Source of the DNA: Klebsiella pneumoniae
GTDB lineage: Bacteria; Myxococcota_A; UBA796; SXON01
Reading direction: 5' to 3'
Assembly (NCBI GenBank): GCA_945867435.1
Contig: CAMBIK010000012.1
Location: 1 to 36,346, forward strand
DNA: 36,346 nucleotides
Below, piece after piece: positions 1 through 7,715 of the stretch (its first letter is position 1; each line of letters starts with the position of its first letter). Both the position numbers and the translations under genes were made by a program. The notes under the pieces were generated by a model, which worked only from the letters and a program-made list of their open reading frames with translations, was not told where the DNA came from and made no database searches.

Positions 1-42
1 TGGAGCATCCTTGGGGTGCGTCTCGTGAGGTCTTCCCCTTGA
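1..42 (+). CDS. C-terminal end of a protein, possibly FGE-sulfatase/C-type-lectin fold (partial)
   Basis: Only the last 13 codons and a TGA lie in the window; the gene enters from the left. The reading WSILGVRLVRSSP followed by stop resembles the conserved C-terminus (G-F/V-R-L-V-R) of formylglycine-generating-enzyme/sulfatase-modifying-factor domains. That fold is also used by many target proteins of diversity-generating retroelements. Thirteen residues are too few to prove the family; the frame is inferred from this match and from the stop. Confidence 0.4.
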   Translation, partial: WSILGVRLVRSSP

Positions 43-275
43 TCCCTTTTGCCATCTGGCCCTCTGCTCTGGGTTTCGGCTCTGGGTACGCCTCTGGGCC
101 TGCTTCCTGCAATAGCGCAGGCGCGAGGCGGGGGATCAGCGGCGCGAAGCCCGCCCCCCGCCTGGCGTTGGCGCGGAGGGTGGTCGGCGCGGGCGAAGCA
201 CGGGGAGGGGTGCAGGGGAGGGGCGGAAGCCCCCCCCCTGCCGGGATCCGAGGTAAATTTCCATGCGGTAGCCCC
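43..275. other. Structured non-coding stretch with two GC hairpins
   Basis: No convincing gene lies between the stop at 42 and the gene stub at 276. There are two strong inverted repeats. One is GGCGGGGG (127-134) with CCCCCGCC (155-162). The other is GCAGGGGAGGGG (212-223) with its partner at 230-241, which closes on a GGAA loop. A pyrimidine-rich T/C stretch follows the first stop (31-75). The purpose is unknown: an RNA element, a terminator region or decayed DNA are all possible. Confidence 0.5.
212..241 (+). repeat. Perfect-fold hairpin with GNRA (GGAA) tetraloop
   Basis: GCAGGGG (212-218) pairs with CCCCTGC (235-241). GGGG (220-223) pairs with CCCC (230-233), with a single A/C mismatch between the two blocks. 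C224-G229 closes a GGAA loop (225-228). A GNRA loop forms only when the + strand is transcribed, so this favours a + strand RNA structure. No T-tract follows, so it is not a classical intrinsic terminator. Confidence 0.55.
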
Positions 276-386
276 GTGAAGCTCGCCCTGGTCACCGTGG
301 CGTTCGATCCCGAATCGGGCTCCTTTCCTGACGACCCTCTTTCCGGGATTTCAGGGGAAATTCTCTCAATCGAAGCAACTCGGTAG
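276..386 (+). pseudogene. Truncated gene start (possible HRDC-type accessory protein stub)
   Basis: A GTG opens 36 codons reading VKLALVTVAFDPESGSFPDD... and ending ...EILSIEATR before TAG. The pattern (short beta strand, F-D-x-E-x-G-x-F-x-D-D-P-L, then a second strand with E-I-L-S-I-E) resembles the N-terminus of HRDC-domain proteins found beside diversity-generating retroelement reverse transcriptases, as I recall that family. In those the homology continues for more than 100 residues; here it breaks off after the second strand, so I read it as a relic cut by deletion. No good ribosome-binding site precedes the GTG. The call is tentative and could be a chance reading frame. Confidence 0.35.
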
Positions 387-428
387 GTCCCGCATTGAGC
401 CAGTGATCACCGACTCGAATCGAGACAG

Positions 429-1175
429 CTACTGTCCCTCCGCCCGCTGGTCCTCCGGAAGTGCTTCGTTCACGATCCGGTGCACCTCCGCCACATGGTC
501 GTCCAGGGACTCGGCGGTCCAGGCCGAGGTATCGATGGCCGGCAGCACGCGAACCGTGACTTCCCCCGGCTCGATCACGAAGCTGTTCTTCCGCCATACG
601 CGGTGAGCACCGGTCACGATCACCGGCACGACCGGCAGGCCCGTCGTGATCGCAAGGTGCGCGAATCCCTTCTTGAACGGGAGAAGCCTCCCGGATTTGG
701 ATCGCGTCCCTTCCGGCCAGATCCAGATCCCCAACCCGTGGCGCCGCACCAGGTCGGCGGTGCTCCGCAGCCCCTCGATCGCCCGCTCGCGGTTGCCGCG
801 GTCGATGCGAAGGTGCCCGGAAATCAGGTACAACTGACCTAAAAAGGGGTAGTACACCACCTCCTTCTTGGCCACCCCGCAGGTGCCGAAGGGGGTGAGC
901 CAGATGCCGAGGAAGATGTCGACCGGAGAGGTGTGGTTGGAGATGTAGATCGCCGGCATTGCCTGGTTCATGGCAGGCTTGGGGTCGCCCACGATCCGGG
1001 CTCCCGTGAGGAGCAAGATCGTGCGACCCATGACATGGCCGAACAGATTACAAAGCTTGATCCTTGCCGTACGCCAGGGCAGCAGCAAAAGGCAAACGAT
1101 CGTGAAGGCTACGGCCCCGACCGCCATCAGCACCACACCCACCAACTGACGCACCGCGCTCGTAAGGATTCGCAT
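429..1175 (-). CDS. plsC: 1-acyl-sn-glycerol-3-phosphate acyltransferase (PlsC family)
   Basis: This 248-residue membrane-associated acyltransferase would add the second acyl chain to lysophosphatidic acid in phospholipid synthesis, on the cytoplasmic face of the inner membrane. A hydrophobic N-terminal segment (about residues 10-32) should anchor it. Motif I NHTSPVD gives the catalytic H81-x4-D86. Motif III EGTRS lies at 155-159 for phosphate binding, and the later GLPVVPVIVTGAH block (179-191) fits motif IV. Length is normal for the family. It stands alone on the minus strand, divergent from the arylsulfotransferase-like gene at 1265. The acyl-donor preference cannot be read from sequence, and the family also contains lyso-ornithine-lipid acyltransferases. 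Confidence 0.9.
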   Translation of the reverse strand: MRILTSAVRQLVGVVLMAVGAVAFTIVCLLLLPWRTARIKLCNLFGHVMGRTILLLTGARIVGDPKPAMNQAMPAIYISNHTSPVDIFLGIWLTPFGTCGVAKKEVVYYPFLGQLYLISGHLRIDRGNRERAIEGLRSTADLVRRHGLGIWIWPEGTRSKSGRLLPFKKGFAHLAITTGLPVVPVIVTGAHRVWRKNSFVIEPGEVTVRVLPAIDTSAWTAESLDDHVAEVHRIVNEALPEDQRAEGQ

Positions 1176-1253
1176 CGCGGCGAGGGTGGCACAGGCCGGT
1201 CACCGCTTCGTCACGGCCCACAGAACTCTGCCATCATCTTCGCGGCCATAGGC

Positions 1254-1259
1254 TATAGA
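1254..1259 (+). promoter_or_regulatory. Possible -10 element (TATAGA) giving a near-leaderless mRNA
   Basis: TATAGA lies 5 bases before the ATG at 1265. A transcript starting about 7 bases after the element would begin at or next to the start codon. No Shine-Dalgarno sequence is visible upstream of 1265, which fits leaderless translation. No clear -35 hexamer is present at the usual spacing, so this stays tentative. Confidence 0.35.
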
Positions 1260-1264
1260 TAGGC

Positions 1265-2569
1265 ATGCTTCTCGCCCTGTCGCTGGCCTGCGAAACCGAC
1301 GCCGGAACGGACCCGTCGGATGTCACGGTCGAACGTCTCGGTCCGACCGTGGTGCGCGTCACCTGGGAAAGCGACGATCCTGGTCTGGGCTATGTGCGAT
1401 TCGGCCAGCCCGGCCAGCCCGAGAACGAGACTCACCGGGAGGGGGAGCCGACCATCAGCCACGACATCGTCGTCGCCGGGATGACCCCTTCTGCCGCATG
1501 GGAGCTCACGGCGGTCACGGATGTGGATGGCACCGACGTTCTCAGCACGATGGCGACCTTCGACACCGAAGCCCTGCCCGACCTGAGCGGCGAAGTCGGT
1601 GGCACGGATGGCGAGATGCAATCGTCGGCCTACCTGTTGGAAACGACCATCGGCACGGAAAGCGGGCTGGTGATGTACGACACGCTCGGCCGCGTCGTGT
1701 GGGGCAAGGACCTCGACGGCTTTCGCGGGCCGCGCGTGCGCATCGACGACGCGGGCACGACCCTGCTGGTCGGTGCCTTTGGCATTGATGGCACTGAAGA
1801 AGTTGCGCTGGTCCTCATGGGGCTGGATGGCGTGGAGCGTAAGCGGCTGCCGATGCCCAACGGGCATCACGACTTCGCGCCCATCCCCGAAGGCTACGCC
1901 TACATCGCCCTCGACGCGCGCCGCATGGATGGCGATGTGATTGTCGGCGACAAGATCGTTGAGATGGACAGGGATGGCAACGTGTTGGGCACCGTGTGGT
2001 CCAGCTGGGACACCTGGACACCCGAGCCCCCCATGAGCGCCGGGTTCTATGACCTGGGCCTGGATTGGACTCACTGCAACTCCCTCGACTACCTGCCCGC
2101 CACCGACCAGTACCTGCTCTCTGTCCACAACCTCGACGCGGTCGTTGTCATCGATCGCAGCACGGGCGATGTGACGACGCAGTTCGGCGGAAAGGCATCC
2201 ACGATGGAACTGACCGGCAGCAAGCCCCACTCGCGCCAGCACTCGCCGATGCTGGATGGCGACGAGCTGTACATGTTCGATAACGGGACCGGTGGCGTAT
2301 CGGAAGTGCGAGGCTTCCATGTCGATGCCGAGGCGGGCACCTACGCGCAGACCTCGGCCATCCCCAATCCGGCGGGTAGCGCGGTCCAGATCCTCGGCGA
2401 CGTGCTCCGAGCGGCCGATGGCCACACGCTGACCAGTTGGGGTTCCTCGGGATTGGTGGCGGAATTCGACTCGAACGGCGAGGAGAACTTTCGCCTCGAC
2501 CTCGCCCTCGGCACGGCCTTTGGCTTCTTCCAGCCGATCGCCGTGCTGGGAGGCCCGTCGCCGGACTGA
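1265..2569 (+). CDS. Arylsulfotransferase (ASST)-like lipoprotein
   Basis: A 434-residue secreted lipoprotein: a very short signal (MLLALSLA) ends in a lipobox with C9. A fibronectin-III-like strand region follows (about 20-100), then a beta-propeller of the arylsulfotransferase type. The DWTHCNSLDY block (H270, N272) and the QHSPML...MFDNG block (H326) correspond to the conserved His-containing blades of ASST enzymes such as E. coli AssT, which transfer sulfate between phenols through a His intermediate. Whether the catalytic His is retained cannot be settled without alignment. Many homologues in secreted-protein-rich genomes have no proven substrate. The TGA overlaps the ATG of the next gene (TGATG at 2567-2571), implying coupled translation. 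Confidence 0.75.
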   Translation: MLLALSLACETDAGTDPSDVTVERLGPTVVRVTWESDDPGLGYVRFGQPGQPENETHREGEPTISHDIVVAGMTPSAAWELTAVTDVDGTDVLSTMATFDTEALPDLSGEVGGTDGEMQSSAYLLETTIGTESGLVMYDTLGRVVWGKDLDGFRGPRVRIDDAGTTLLVGAFGIDGTEEVALVLMGLDGVERKRLPMPNGHHDFAPIPEGYAYIALDARRMDGDVIVGDKIVEMDRDGNVLGTVWSSWDTWTPEPPMSAGFYDLGLDWTHCNSLDYLPATDQYLLSVHNLDAVVVIDRSTGDVTTQFGGKASTMELTGSKPHSRQHSPMLDGDELYMFDNGTGGVSEVRGFHVDAEAGTYAQTSAIPNPAGSAVQILGDVLRAADGHTLTSWGSSGLVAEFDSNGEENFRLDLALGTAFGFFQPIAVLGGPSPD

Positions 2570-3585
2570 TGGCCCCCGTGTACCTGTCCCTGCCGTCGGT
2601 TGATCTCCCGGGCCTTGGCGTTTCGAACGCCGAGGTCGTGGAGCGCGTGCGGGCCGGCTTTCGCGGCGGGCCGCTCGAGTGGCGCGCGCTGGAACGAGGG
2701 ATTCGGCTGGTTTTTCAGAGCTGCGGCACCACTGTTCGCTACATGGAATCCGAAGCACCTACCGCTCCTGGCCTGCATGCCGCCCGGCGGTTGACAGCCG
2801 TGCTCGCCGAAAATGGCGTCCATCCCTCGGCCCTGCACACCGTGATCTACGGGTCCATCGCCCGCACCGTGTTCGAGCCCGCCACGGCCTGCGAAGTCGC
2901 ATCGCGCGCGGGCGCCCACCACGCGCTGGCGTTCGACATCGTCGCGGCGTGCGCCGGGCCGATGGTCGCCATCGAAACCCTCTTCGGGAAGGCCGCGATC
3001 GATCCCCGCTGGCAGATGGGCGCCATCGTCACCGCCTCGCTCTCCGAAGGACACCTTAGCTACGACATCCAGCGGCTGGCCGACCTGGAAACGCTCGCCG
3101 CGGGCCTCACGATCGGGAACGCCTCCACCGGATGGCTGGTCGGCCGCCGGCCTTTCGCCCACGGCGGGCGCGTCGTTGCCACCCACACCCAGGGCGATTC
3201 GCAGCATCATGCGCTGTGCAGCGTGCCGACCAACGGCCCGTTCCAGTCGGCGCGGGCCACGCTGATGAACCTGTCCGCGCTCGTGCCCGACCACATCCAC
3301 ACGGTTTGCGAGCGCGCGGGCTGGCGCGTGGCGGACATCGACCGCTTCGTGTTCCACCAGCCTTCCGACCGGGTGCTGCGCGGCGTGGCGAAAGCGCTTG
3401 GGGTTCCGGCCGAACGCGTACCTCAGCTGCACGGGGTCCACGCGAACACCGAAGCCAGCGCGGTGCCCGTGTCCTTGCGCCACCTCTACGATCGCGGCGA
3501 CCTGCGGCCCGGCATGAAGCTCCTGCTCGGCTCCGCGGCGGCCGGCTTCACCATTGCGAGCGCGCTGGTGGAGTGGGAGGGCTGA
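2569..3585 (+). CDS. 3-oxoacyl-ACP synthase III-like enzyme (FabH/thiolase superfamily)
   Basis: This 338-residue enzyme has the KAS III Claisen-condensation layout: nucleophile C128 in DIVAACAGPM, H263 in FVFHQPSD, and N293 in HGVHANTEAS, giving the Cys-His-Asn triad. Such enzymes start fatty acid, polyketide or long-chain ketone synthesis from acyl-CoA. The open frame reaches upstream into the previous gene, but the ATG at 2569 overlaps that gene's stop and opens directly on a typical N-terminal strand (MAPVYLSLPSV), so I choose it. It is divergent from textbook FabH and lacks a clear ACP partner nearby, so a secondary-metabolism role is as likely as a housekeeping one. It ends 7 bases from the convergent gene at 3593. 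Confidence 0.85.
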   Translation: MAPVYLSLPSVDLPGLGVSNAEVVERVRAGFRGGPLEWRALERGIRLVFQSCGTTVRYMESEAPTAPGLHAARRLTAVLAENGVHPSALHTVIYGSIARTVFEPATACEVASRAGAHHALAFDIVAACAGPMVAIETLFGKAAIDPRWQMGAIVTASLSEGHLSYDIQRLADLETLAAGLTIGNASTGWLVGRRPFAHGGRVVATHTQGDSQHHALCSVPTNGPFQSARATLMNLSALVPDHIHTVCERAGWRVADIDRFVFHQPSDRVLRGVAKALGVPAERVPQLHGVHANTEASAVPVSLRHLYDRGDLRPGMKLLLGSAAAGFTIASALVEWEG

Positions 3586-3592
3586 ACCCGGC

Positions 3593-4327
3593 TCAGCGGG
3601 GCCACGTTCCGGACAGGTTCAGGGCCCGCTCGCTGGTGCGCTGAGCGTTGAGGGCTTCCAGCTCGGCGGGCGGGTACGGTTCCGCCCCGGTCTGGACCAC
3701 GCCGACAATGAAGGACTGAATCGCCTGCTTTGCGGCGTACCCCGCATCGTTCTCCAGCCGGCTGTCCCAATAGACGAAGATCAGCCGGCGGCGCTCAACC
3801 GCCGGAGCGTTCGGGTCGCGCCAGATCCCATCGAGATCGCCCGGAATGTCCTTGTAGAGCCGCTGACCGAGGTGCTGGCGCACGACCGCGTCGTTCACCT
3901 TTCGCACCTCCTCGCGTGTTGAGTCCAGGACATCGGCCTTGATCGCAACGTATTTGCGAGGGCCGATCGCCCAGCCGCCCACGGACACGCAGGCGGTCAT
4001 CAGCGTGGGCACGCACCACAGGTAGTTCAGGAGCGATCCCTGATCCGCAAAAGCGTTGCCCGGGGAGTGAATCCGGGGCGGCTGGCGCCGCAAGGACACC
4101 CAGCCATCGTCGTGCAGCCACACCTGCGGGTACCAGGGGGTGTCGGCCTTGAATACGGTGTAGTCCCCTTCGCGCTCGCTCCGGCGGTAGCCTTCCTCCC
4201 GCAGCTTCAGCGCGAGCTTGTCACGCGCCATCTGCACCTCGAGATCTCCGGTCACGATGACGGTTTCATCCACCTCCTCTTCGGGGGTCGGGTCGGCCGC
4301 GAGGGCAAGGGCGAGCACGAGCAACAT
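3593..4327 (-). CDS. Secreted protein of unknown function
   Basis: A 244-residue protein with an N-terminal hydrophobic run (MLLVLALALAADP) that reads as a cleavable signal peptide ending near ALA. The mature part is soluble-looking and mixed alpha/beta, with Trp/Tyr-rich strands (YTVFKADTPWYPQVW) and a hydrophobic patch around residues 97-122 that includes two Cys. I do not recognise the family. The TVIVTGD near the mature start resembles the first strand of TonB plug domains, but nothing else does. It lies 38 bases downstream of the NahK-like kinase on the same strand and may be co-transcribed. Confidence 0.7.
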   Translation of the reverse strand: MLLVLALALAADPTPEEEVDETVIVTGDLEVQMARDKLALKLREEGYRRSEREGDYTVFKADTPWYPQVWLHDDGWVSLRRQPPRIHSPGNAFADQGSLLNYLWCVPTLMTACVSVGGWAIGPRKYVAIKADVLDSTREEVRKVNDAVVRQHLGQRLYKDIPGDLDGIWRDPNAPAVERRRLIFVYWDSRLENDAGYAAKQAIQSFIVGVVQTGAEPYPPAELEALNAQRTSERALNLSGTWPR

Positions 4328-4365
4328 GTTGCGAGGCTCTTAGCGCGTGGACGCAGGATCGGCGT

Positions 4366-5346
4366 TCACGCGAGCAGCCGAGCGATGCTGCCTCGCTGCG
4401 CGCGAGCGCTGCGTGCAAGGTTCAGCTGCCCGATCGCTCGGTGAAGATTGTGCTCCGCCCGACTCCCGAAGCGCTTGGCGTTCCACCCGAAATAGCAGTC
4501 CTCCACCACGTCGCGACAGAAGCGGGCCGCGAGCTCCAGCGAGATTCGTTCCACCGCGCCGACCAGCCCTTCGGCTTCCTCGGTTCCGAGAAGACGTTCC
4601 TCCCGGTATCCGGCGATGGCCGCGCCCAGGAGCTCCAGGTCCAGGCGCGTGTCCACGCCATCTTCTCCAACCGGGTTGCACCACGAACGCCACGCATCTC
4701 CCAGCTCGACGTCGATGGGCTGCAGGCCAAGCGTGTCGAGGTCCACGAGGCACACGCCCGTTCCCTCGTGGTCGAAGCGGAGATTGCTCAGCTTCAAATC
4801 CCCGTGGGCGTGTCGGAGGGGGAGGTCGAGCCGCCCCGACCAACTGGACCACAGATCCAGGATTCCTTCCGCAACCGGGAGCGCCGGACCCGAACGGACG
4901 GCCCCTTCCAGCCGTTCCATGTGCCGCACGGTGTCGTGAGAGCCAGGTCTGACATGGCGATAGTCCCATCGTAAGTCATCCACCGTGCGATGGAATCTGG
5001 CGACCAGCGCCCCTGCCGAACGCGCTCGAGCGGGGCCATCCATCGTGTGAACGGTGACGCCCGGAACGAAGGTCAGGACCCGCCACGCCGCGCCATCTTC
5101 CGCCAGGGCGCACAGCGCCCCCGCATCGGTGCGGAGGAGTCGGGGGGTGGTGAGCCCATTCGCTGCAAGGTGAGCCGTGACGGCCTCGATGTCGTCGTGT
5201 ACGGCCGGCCCGAACATCGGGTTCACGCGCTGCACCACGAAGCGGGGGGGCGTGCCCACGAGCCAGGTGTGGTTGATGAGCCCGGCGTCGGCGCAGTCAT
5301 CCAACGAGGCGGATGCGAGGTCCTCCCACCAGTCTGCGACGTTCAT
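4366..5346 (-). CDS. APH-fold kinase, NahK (N-acetylhexosamine 1-kinase)-like
   Basis: A 326-residue small-molecule kinase of the aminoglycoside phosphotransferase fold. The catalytic loop HGDLKLSN spans 181-188 (D183, N188) and the metal-binding VDLD spans 201-204. The N-terminal GLINHTWLV and RFVVQRVNP, and the C-terminal CYFGW...EHNLHR block, match the NahK/MdsC branch that phosphorylates the anomeric carbon of amino sugars, rather than resistance enzymes. I start at the ATG at 5346; the 12 upstream in-frame codons lack family similarity. It follows the small membrane protein gene by 13 bases. The substrate (sugar, choline, homoserine) is inferred, not shown. Confidence 0.75.
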   Translation of the reverse strand: MNVADWWEDLASASLDDCADAGLINHTWLVGTPPRFVVQRVNPMFGPAVHDDIEAVTAHLAANGLTTPRLLRTDAGALCALAEDGAAWRVLTFVPGVTVHTMDGPARARSAGALVARFHRTVDDLRWDYRHVRPGSHDTVRHMERLEGAVRSGPALPVAEGILDLWSSWSGRLDLPLRHAHGDLKLSNLRFDHEGTGVCLVDLDTLGLQPIDVELGDAWRSWCNPVGEDGVDTRLDLELLGAAIAGYREERLLGTEEAEGLVGAVERISLELAARFCRDVVEDCYFGWNAKRFGSRAEHNLHRAIGQLNLARSARAQRGSIARLLA

Positions 5347-5359
5347 GCGGTTGCCGTGC

Positions 5360-5605
5360 TCACAGTTCCCCCGGCTCGGCATCGCCGCGAGGGAGGCCGA
5401 GAGTCCACAGCAGGATCACGAAAGCGCCGCCGATGCAGCAGCAGGACCCGCCGATGCTCGGCAGCCATCCAAGCACCAGCCGGACCGGAGTCTGAAGCTC
5501 GGCGGGGAGCCATTGGGTCGCCTCGAAGGCTAACTTTCCGCCGATGAGCGCCGCCATCAAACAAAAAAGGAATAAGCACCCAAAACACCCGGCAGCTATC
5601 TTCAC
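5360..5605 (-). CDS. Small Cys-rich two-helix membrane protein
   Basis: An 81-residue protein starting at a GTG preceded by GGAG about 8 bases upstream. Two hydrophobic helices (about 5-24 and 52-70) flank an amphipathic loop. Cys residues sit at 7, 10, 15 and in a CCC run at 55-57, near the membrane faces. No family is recognised. It heads a leftward group with the NahK-like kinase and a secreted protein. The Cys clusters could bind metal or be lipidated, but that is speculation. Confidence 0.6.
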   Translation of the reverse strand: MKIAAGCFGCLFLFCLMAALIGGKLAFEATQWLPAELQTPVRLVLGWLPSIGGSCCCIGGAFVILLWTLGLPRGDAEPGEL

Positions 5606-5628
5606 GGAGGCTCCGCGCGGCCCGATCT

Positions 5629-5669
5629 AACCCACGCCGGGGGGGAAGCCAGCGGCTTCCCCGCGGGTT
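5629..5669. repeat. Long inverted repeat between divergent genes
   Basis: GGGGAAGCC (5642-5650), loop AGC, GGCTTCCCC (5654-5662) form a perfect 9-bp stem. AACCC (5629-5633) and GGGTT (5665-5669) extend it. It lies between the divergent starts at 5605 and 5701. It may be an operator or RNA hairpin; no T-tract follows on either strand. Confidence 0.5.
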
Positions 5670-5683
5670 ACGGGCTGCTTCCC

Positions 5684-5689
5684 TACAAT
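5684..5689 (+). promoter_or_regulatory. Possible -10 element (TACAAT) for pal
   Basis: TACAAT differs from the consensus by one base and ends 11 bases before the ATG at 5701, so the mRNA would have only a few leader bases. No Shine-Dalgarno is visible before 5701. A -35 box is not recognisable. Confidence 0.35.
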
Positions 5690-5700
5690 CGAGACTCAGC

Positions 5701-6216
5701 ATGCTTCGCGCCACTCTGTTGCTCCCGTTCCTGCTCGCCGGCTGCCCCAAGAAAGTGGAAGACACGCCGCCGCCGCTCTCCTCCGCGGTCGATGCGCCCC
5801 CCGCGGCCGCCGTGAAGAAGGAACTGCCCGAGCCCGTCGCGCAGATGGTAGCGAACTTCTCCAGGGTGTTGTTTGCCTTCGACAGCGCCGACATGACCGC
5901 CGATGGCAAGTCCGCGCTCGACGCGAACGCCGGGATCATGGCTGAATACGCCGACATTCGGGTGGAAGTGCAGGGGCACGCCGACGAGCGCGGCACCACC
6001 GAATACAACCTCGCCCTCGGTCAGAAGCGCGCCGACGCCGTGGTTCGCCACCTGCTGGGCCGCGGCGTCGGCACCAGCCGCGTGAAGTCGGTGTCGTACG
6101 GGGAAGAACGCCCGGTCGATGGCCGCTCCGTGGAAACAGCGTACGAGCAGAACCGCCGCGCCGACTTCGTCGTATCCTGGAGCGGGGCTGCCCCGGTCCG
6201 GGGCAGCGCAAACTGA
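5701..6216 (+). CDS. pal: Peptidoglycan-associated lipoprotein Pal (OmpA family)
   Basis: A 171-residue outer-membrane lipoprotein. The signal MLRATLLLPFLLAGC gives lipidated C15; a Pro-rich tether (16-45) leads to an OmpA-like domain. Diagnostic Pal blocks are FAFDSADMT (58-66), VQGHADERGTTEYN (90-103), LGQKRADAV (106-114) and QNRRADFVV near 150-158. It would bind diaminopimelate peptidoglycan and, with TolB/TolA, hold the outer membrane during division. Length is typical. TolB and the rest of the Tol operon are not adjacent, so this may be one of several Pal-like paralogues. Confidence 0.88.
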   Translation: MLRATLLLPFLLAGCPKKVEDTPPPLSSAVDAPPAAAVKKELPEPVAQMVANFSRVLFAFDSADMTADGKSALDANAGIMAEYADIRVEVQGHADERGTTEYNLALGQKRADAVVRHLLGRGVGTSRVKSVSYGEERPVDGRSVETAYEQNRRADFVVSWSGAAPVRGSAN

Positions 6217-6633
6217 TCAGGGGGCCGGGGCCGGCACCGGGACTGCCGCACGGGCGGCCACCATGGCCTCTGCACGTTCCTTCACGCGCACCGAGCTCGA
6301 TTGCCGCGCCCCCGCGAGCAGCCCCACCAGAACGGGTTCGGGCAGCGTGTCGGCTCGCCCGAGGATGAGCAGCGCCTGGCCAGCCCGCCCGGGGTCGGTC
6401 ATCCAGGTCAGGAAAGCGGCCTGAACATTTAGATCGGCTGCGAAGAGGTGGGCGAGGCAGTCGGCGGCCCGCATCGGCACCACGCTCGGCAGAATGGCGG
6501 GCGAGGCGAGGGCCAGGAGCTCGTCGCGGAGGGCAGGAGTGGCTTCGCCTAAGCCCGAGCAGGGAACGGGGTCCCGGAGCTTGAGCTGGTCATACGCCGG
6601 GGAAGCGAATGCGAGGGTGGCGAGCAGGAACAT
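6217..6633 (-). CDS. Small secreted helical protein (HEAT-like)
   Basis: A 138-residue protein starting at an ATG whose A is shared with the TGA of the upstream metzincin gene (TGATG), so translation is probably coupled. The signal peptide MFLLATLAFA is cleaved before SPAYDQ. The mature chain is almost entirely helical, with short amphipathic repeats (AADCLAHLFAAD, GQALLILGRAD) like HEAT repeats, and ends in a Pro/Ala tail. Two Cys are present. No specific family is recognised. As the last gene of the calpain operon it may act as a scaffold or inhibitor for the secreted protease; this is inference. Confidence 0.65.
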   Translation of the reverse strand: MFLLATLAFASPAYDQLKLRDPVPCSGLGEATPALRDELLALASPAILPSVVPMRAADCLAHLFAADLNVQAAFLTWMTDPGRAGQALLILGRADTLPEPVLVGLLAGARQSSSVRVKERAEAMVAARAAVPVPAPAP

Positions 6634-7715
6634 CAGCGAACCCCGACGTTTAGGTTGAGCACGCCCACTTGACCCGCGGAGAGCGACGACTGTTCCACGC
6701 AGGACGCATCGCACACCGGGTACGGAAACATCAGGTTGGACCCGAGGGCTCGTTCGCACGCGGCGGTCGAGGTGCAGGCCTTGGTGTCGTCGAGGGCATC
6801 CCAGTAGGTCCAGTCGATCTCCACCGGGTGGAACAAGCCGAGGTAGTGCCCGGCTTCGTGAGCCATCGTTTCGGCGAAAACTTCGATCTCGTCGTTGGAG
6901 AACGAGGCGTCGGGCCCCGCGTGGATGAGCCAACTGACCGCGACGACCGAGTGTTCGGATGCGATGAGCGGCCCCGGCACGCCGCCGGCCTCGCCGTAAA
7001 GGTCGGCCTCGCCGGCCACATCCTCCCCCACCACCACGACCACGCCTTTGCCGAAGGCGTCGTAGATGGAGGCGTAGCTGTCATCGCCGACAATCGGTTC
7101 CGGCACGCTGCCGTCGATGTCCGCTGAGGCGTATTCGATGGTCAAATCCAGGCCGTAGGCACCGTAGATCTCTACCCATCGGTCGGCCGCTGCCTCCACT
7201 GCGTCGGTAACGACACGGTCGCGTTCGATCCCGCCGGCGTACACGATCGTCACGGGCAGCCCAGCGGAGCCGCCGCCGCACGATCGGCGAATCACGGTCA
7301 CATCCACCGCCTCGTTGCCCTTGTAGTAGCCCTGATTATCCAGGGTGGAGGCGTAGATCAGCCAGTCCCCACGGGTGAGCGCCGGGTCGGACTCGCGGAT
7401 CGGCCAGTTGAGCACAGACACGTCGGTCGAAGCGTAGAAGGCGTTGGTGAGCGAATCGTGGGAGGTGGACCAGTCTTCCCAGTCGAGAACGGTGTTTCCA
7501 TCGCCGTCTACCACGACGTCTGTGCTCACACTGCCGGAGCTGCGCGCCGTGTGAACCATGAACGCATCATCATTGCCATCGACCGCAACCGGGATCTCCA
7601 CCAGCCCGTTCTTGTCGCTTTCGAGCGATAGGGTTTCGGTGTGAATGTCCCCATCACAGGTGGACTGTCCGGGGTCCGTGGTGCCGGTGCAGGCGGCCAG
7701 CATCAAGAGTGTCAT
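6633..7715 (-). CDS. Metzincin-type zinc metalloprotease lipoprotein
   Basis: A 360-residue lipoprotein with a very short signal (MTLLMLAA) and lipidated C9. The N-terminal half is a beta-rich region (about 25-150). The protease domain carries the full metzincin zinc signature H286-E287-x2-H290-x5-H296 (HEAGHYLGLFH) and a downstream Met-turn candidate M329 (SNLMFPYP). Two Cys pairs near the C-terminus may form disulfides. It should act at the cell surface or in the periplasm; the substrate is unknown. It overlaps the upstream beta-helix gene by 4 bases and the downstream gene by 1 base, so the group is one transcription unit. Confidence 0.85.
   Translation of the reverse strand: MTLLMLAACTGTTDPGQSTCDGDIHTETLSLESDKNGLVEIPVAVDGNDDAFMVHTARSSGSVSTDVVVDGDGNTVLDWEDWSTSHDSLTNAFYASTDVSVLNWPIRESDPALTRGDWLIYASTLDNQGYYKGNEAVDVTVIRRSCGGGSAGLPVTIVYAGGIERDRVVTDAVEAAADRWVEIYGAYGLDLTIEYASADIDGSVPEPIVGDDSYASIYDAFGKGVVVVVGEDVAGEADLYGEAGGVPGPLIASEHSVVAVSWLIHAGPDASFSNDEIEVFAETMAHEAGHYLGLFHPVEIDWTYWDALDDTKACTSTAACERALGSNLMFPYPVCDASCVEQSSLSAGQVGVLNLNVGVR

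Noticed and set aside
1253-2758. A 501-codon minus-strand frame opposite the arylsulfotransferase-like gene
   Set aside because: The plus strand has a lipobox and ASST-type blocks; the minus frame has no domain and an Arg-rich start.
4230-4268. TonB-dependent receptor plug suggested by TVIVTGD
   Set aside because: The protein is only 244 residues with no barrel strands; a single strand match is not evidence.
5642-5662. Hairpin as an intrinsic terminator
   Set aside because: It lies between two divergent starts and no T-run follows on either strand.
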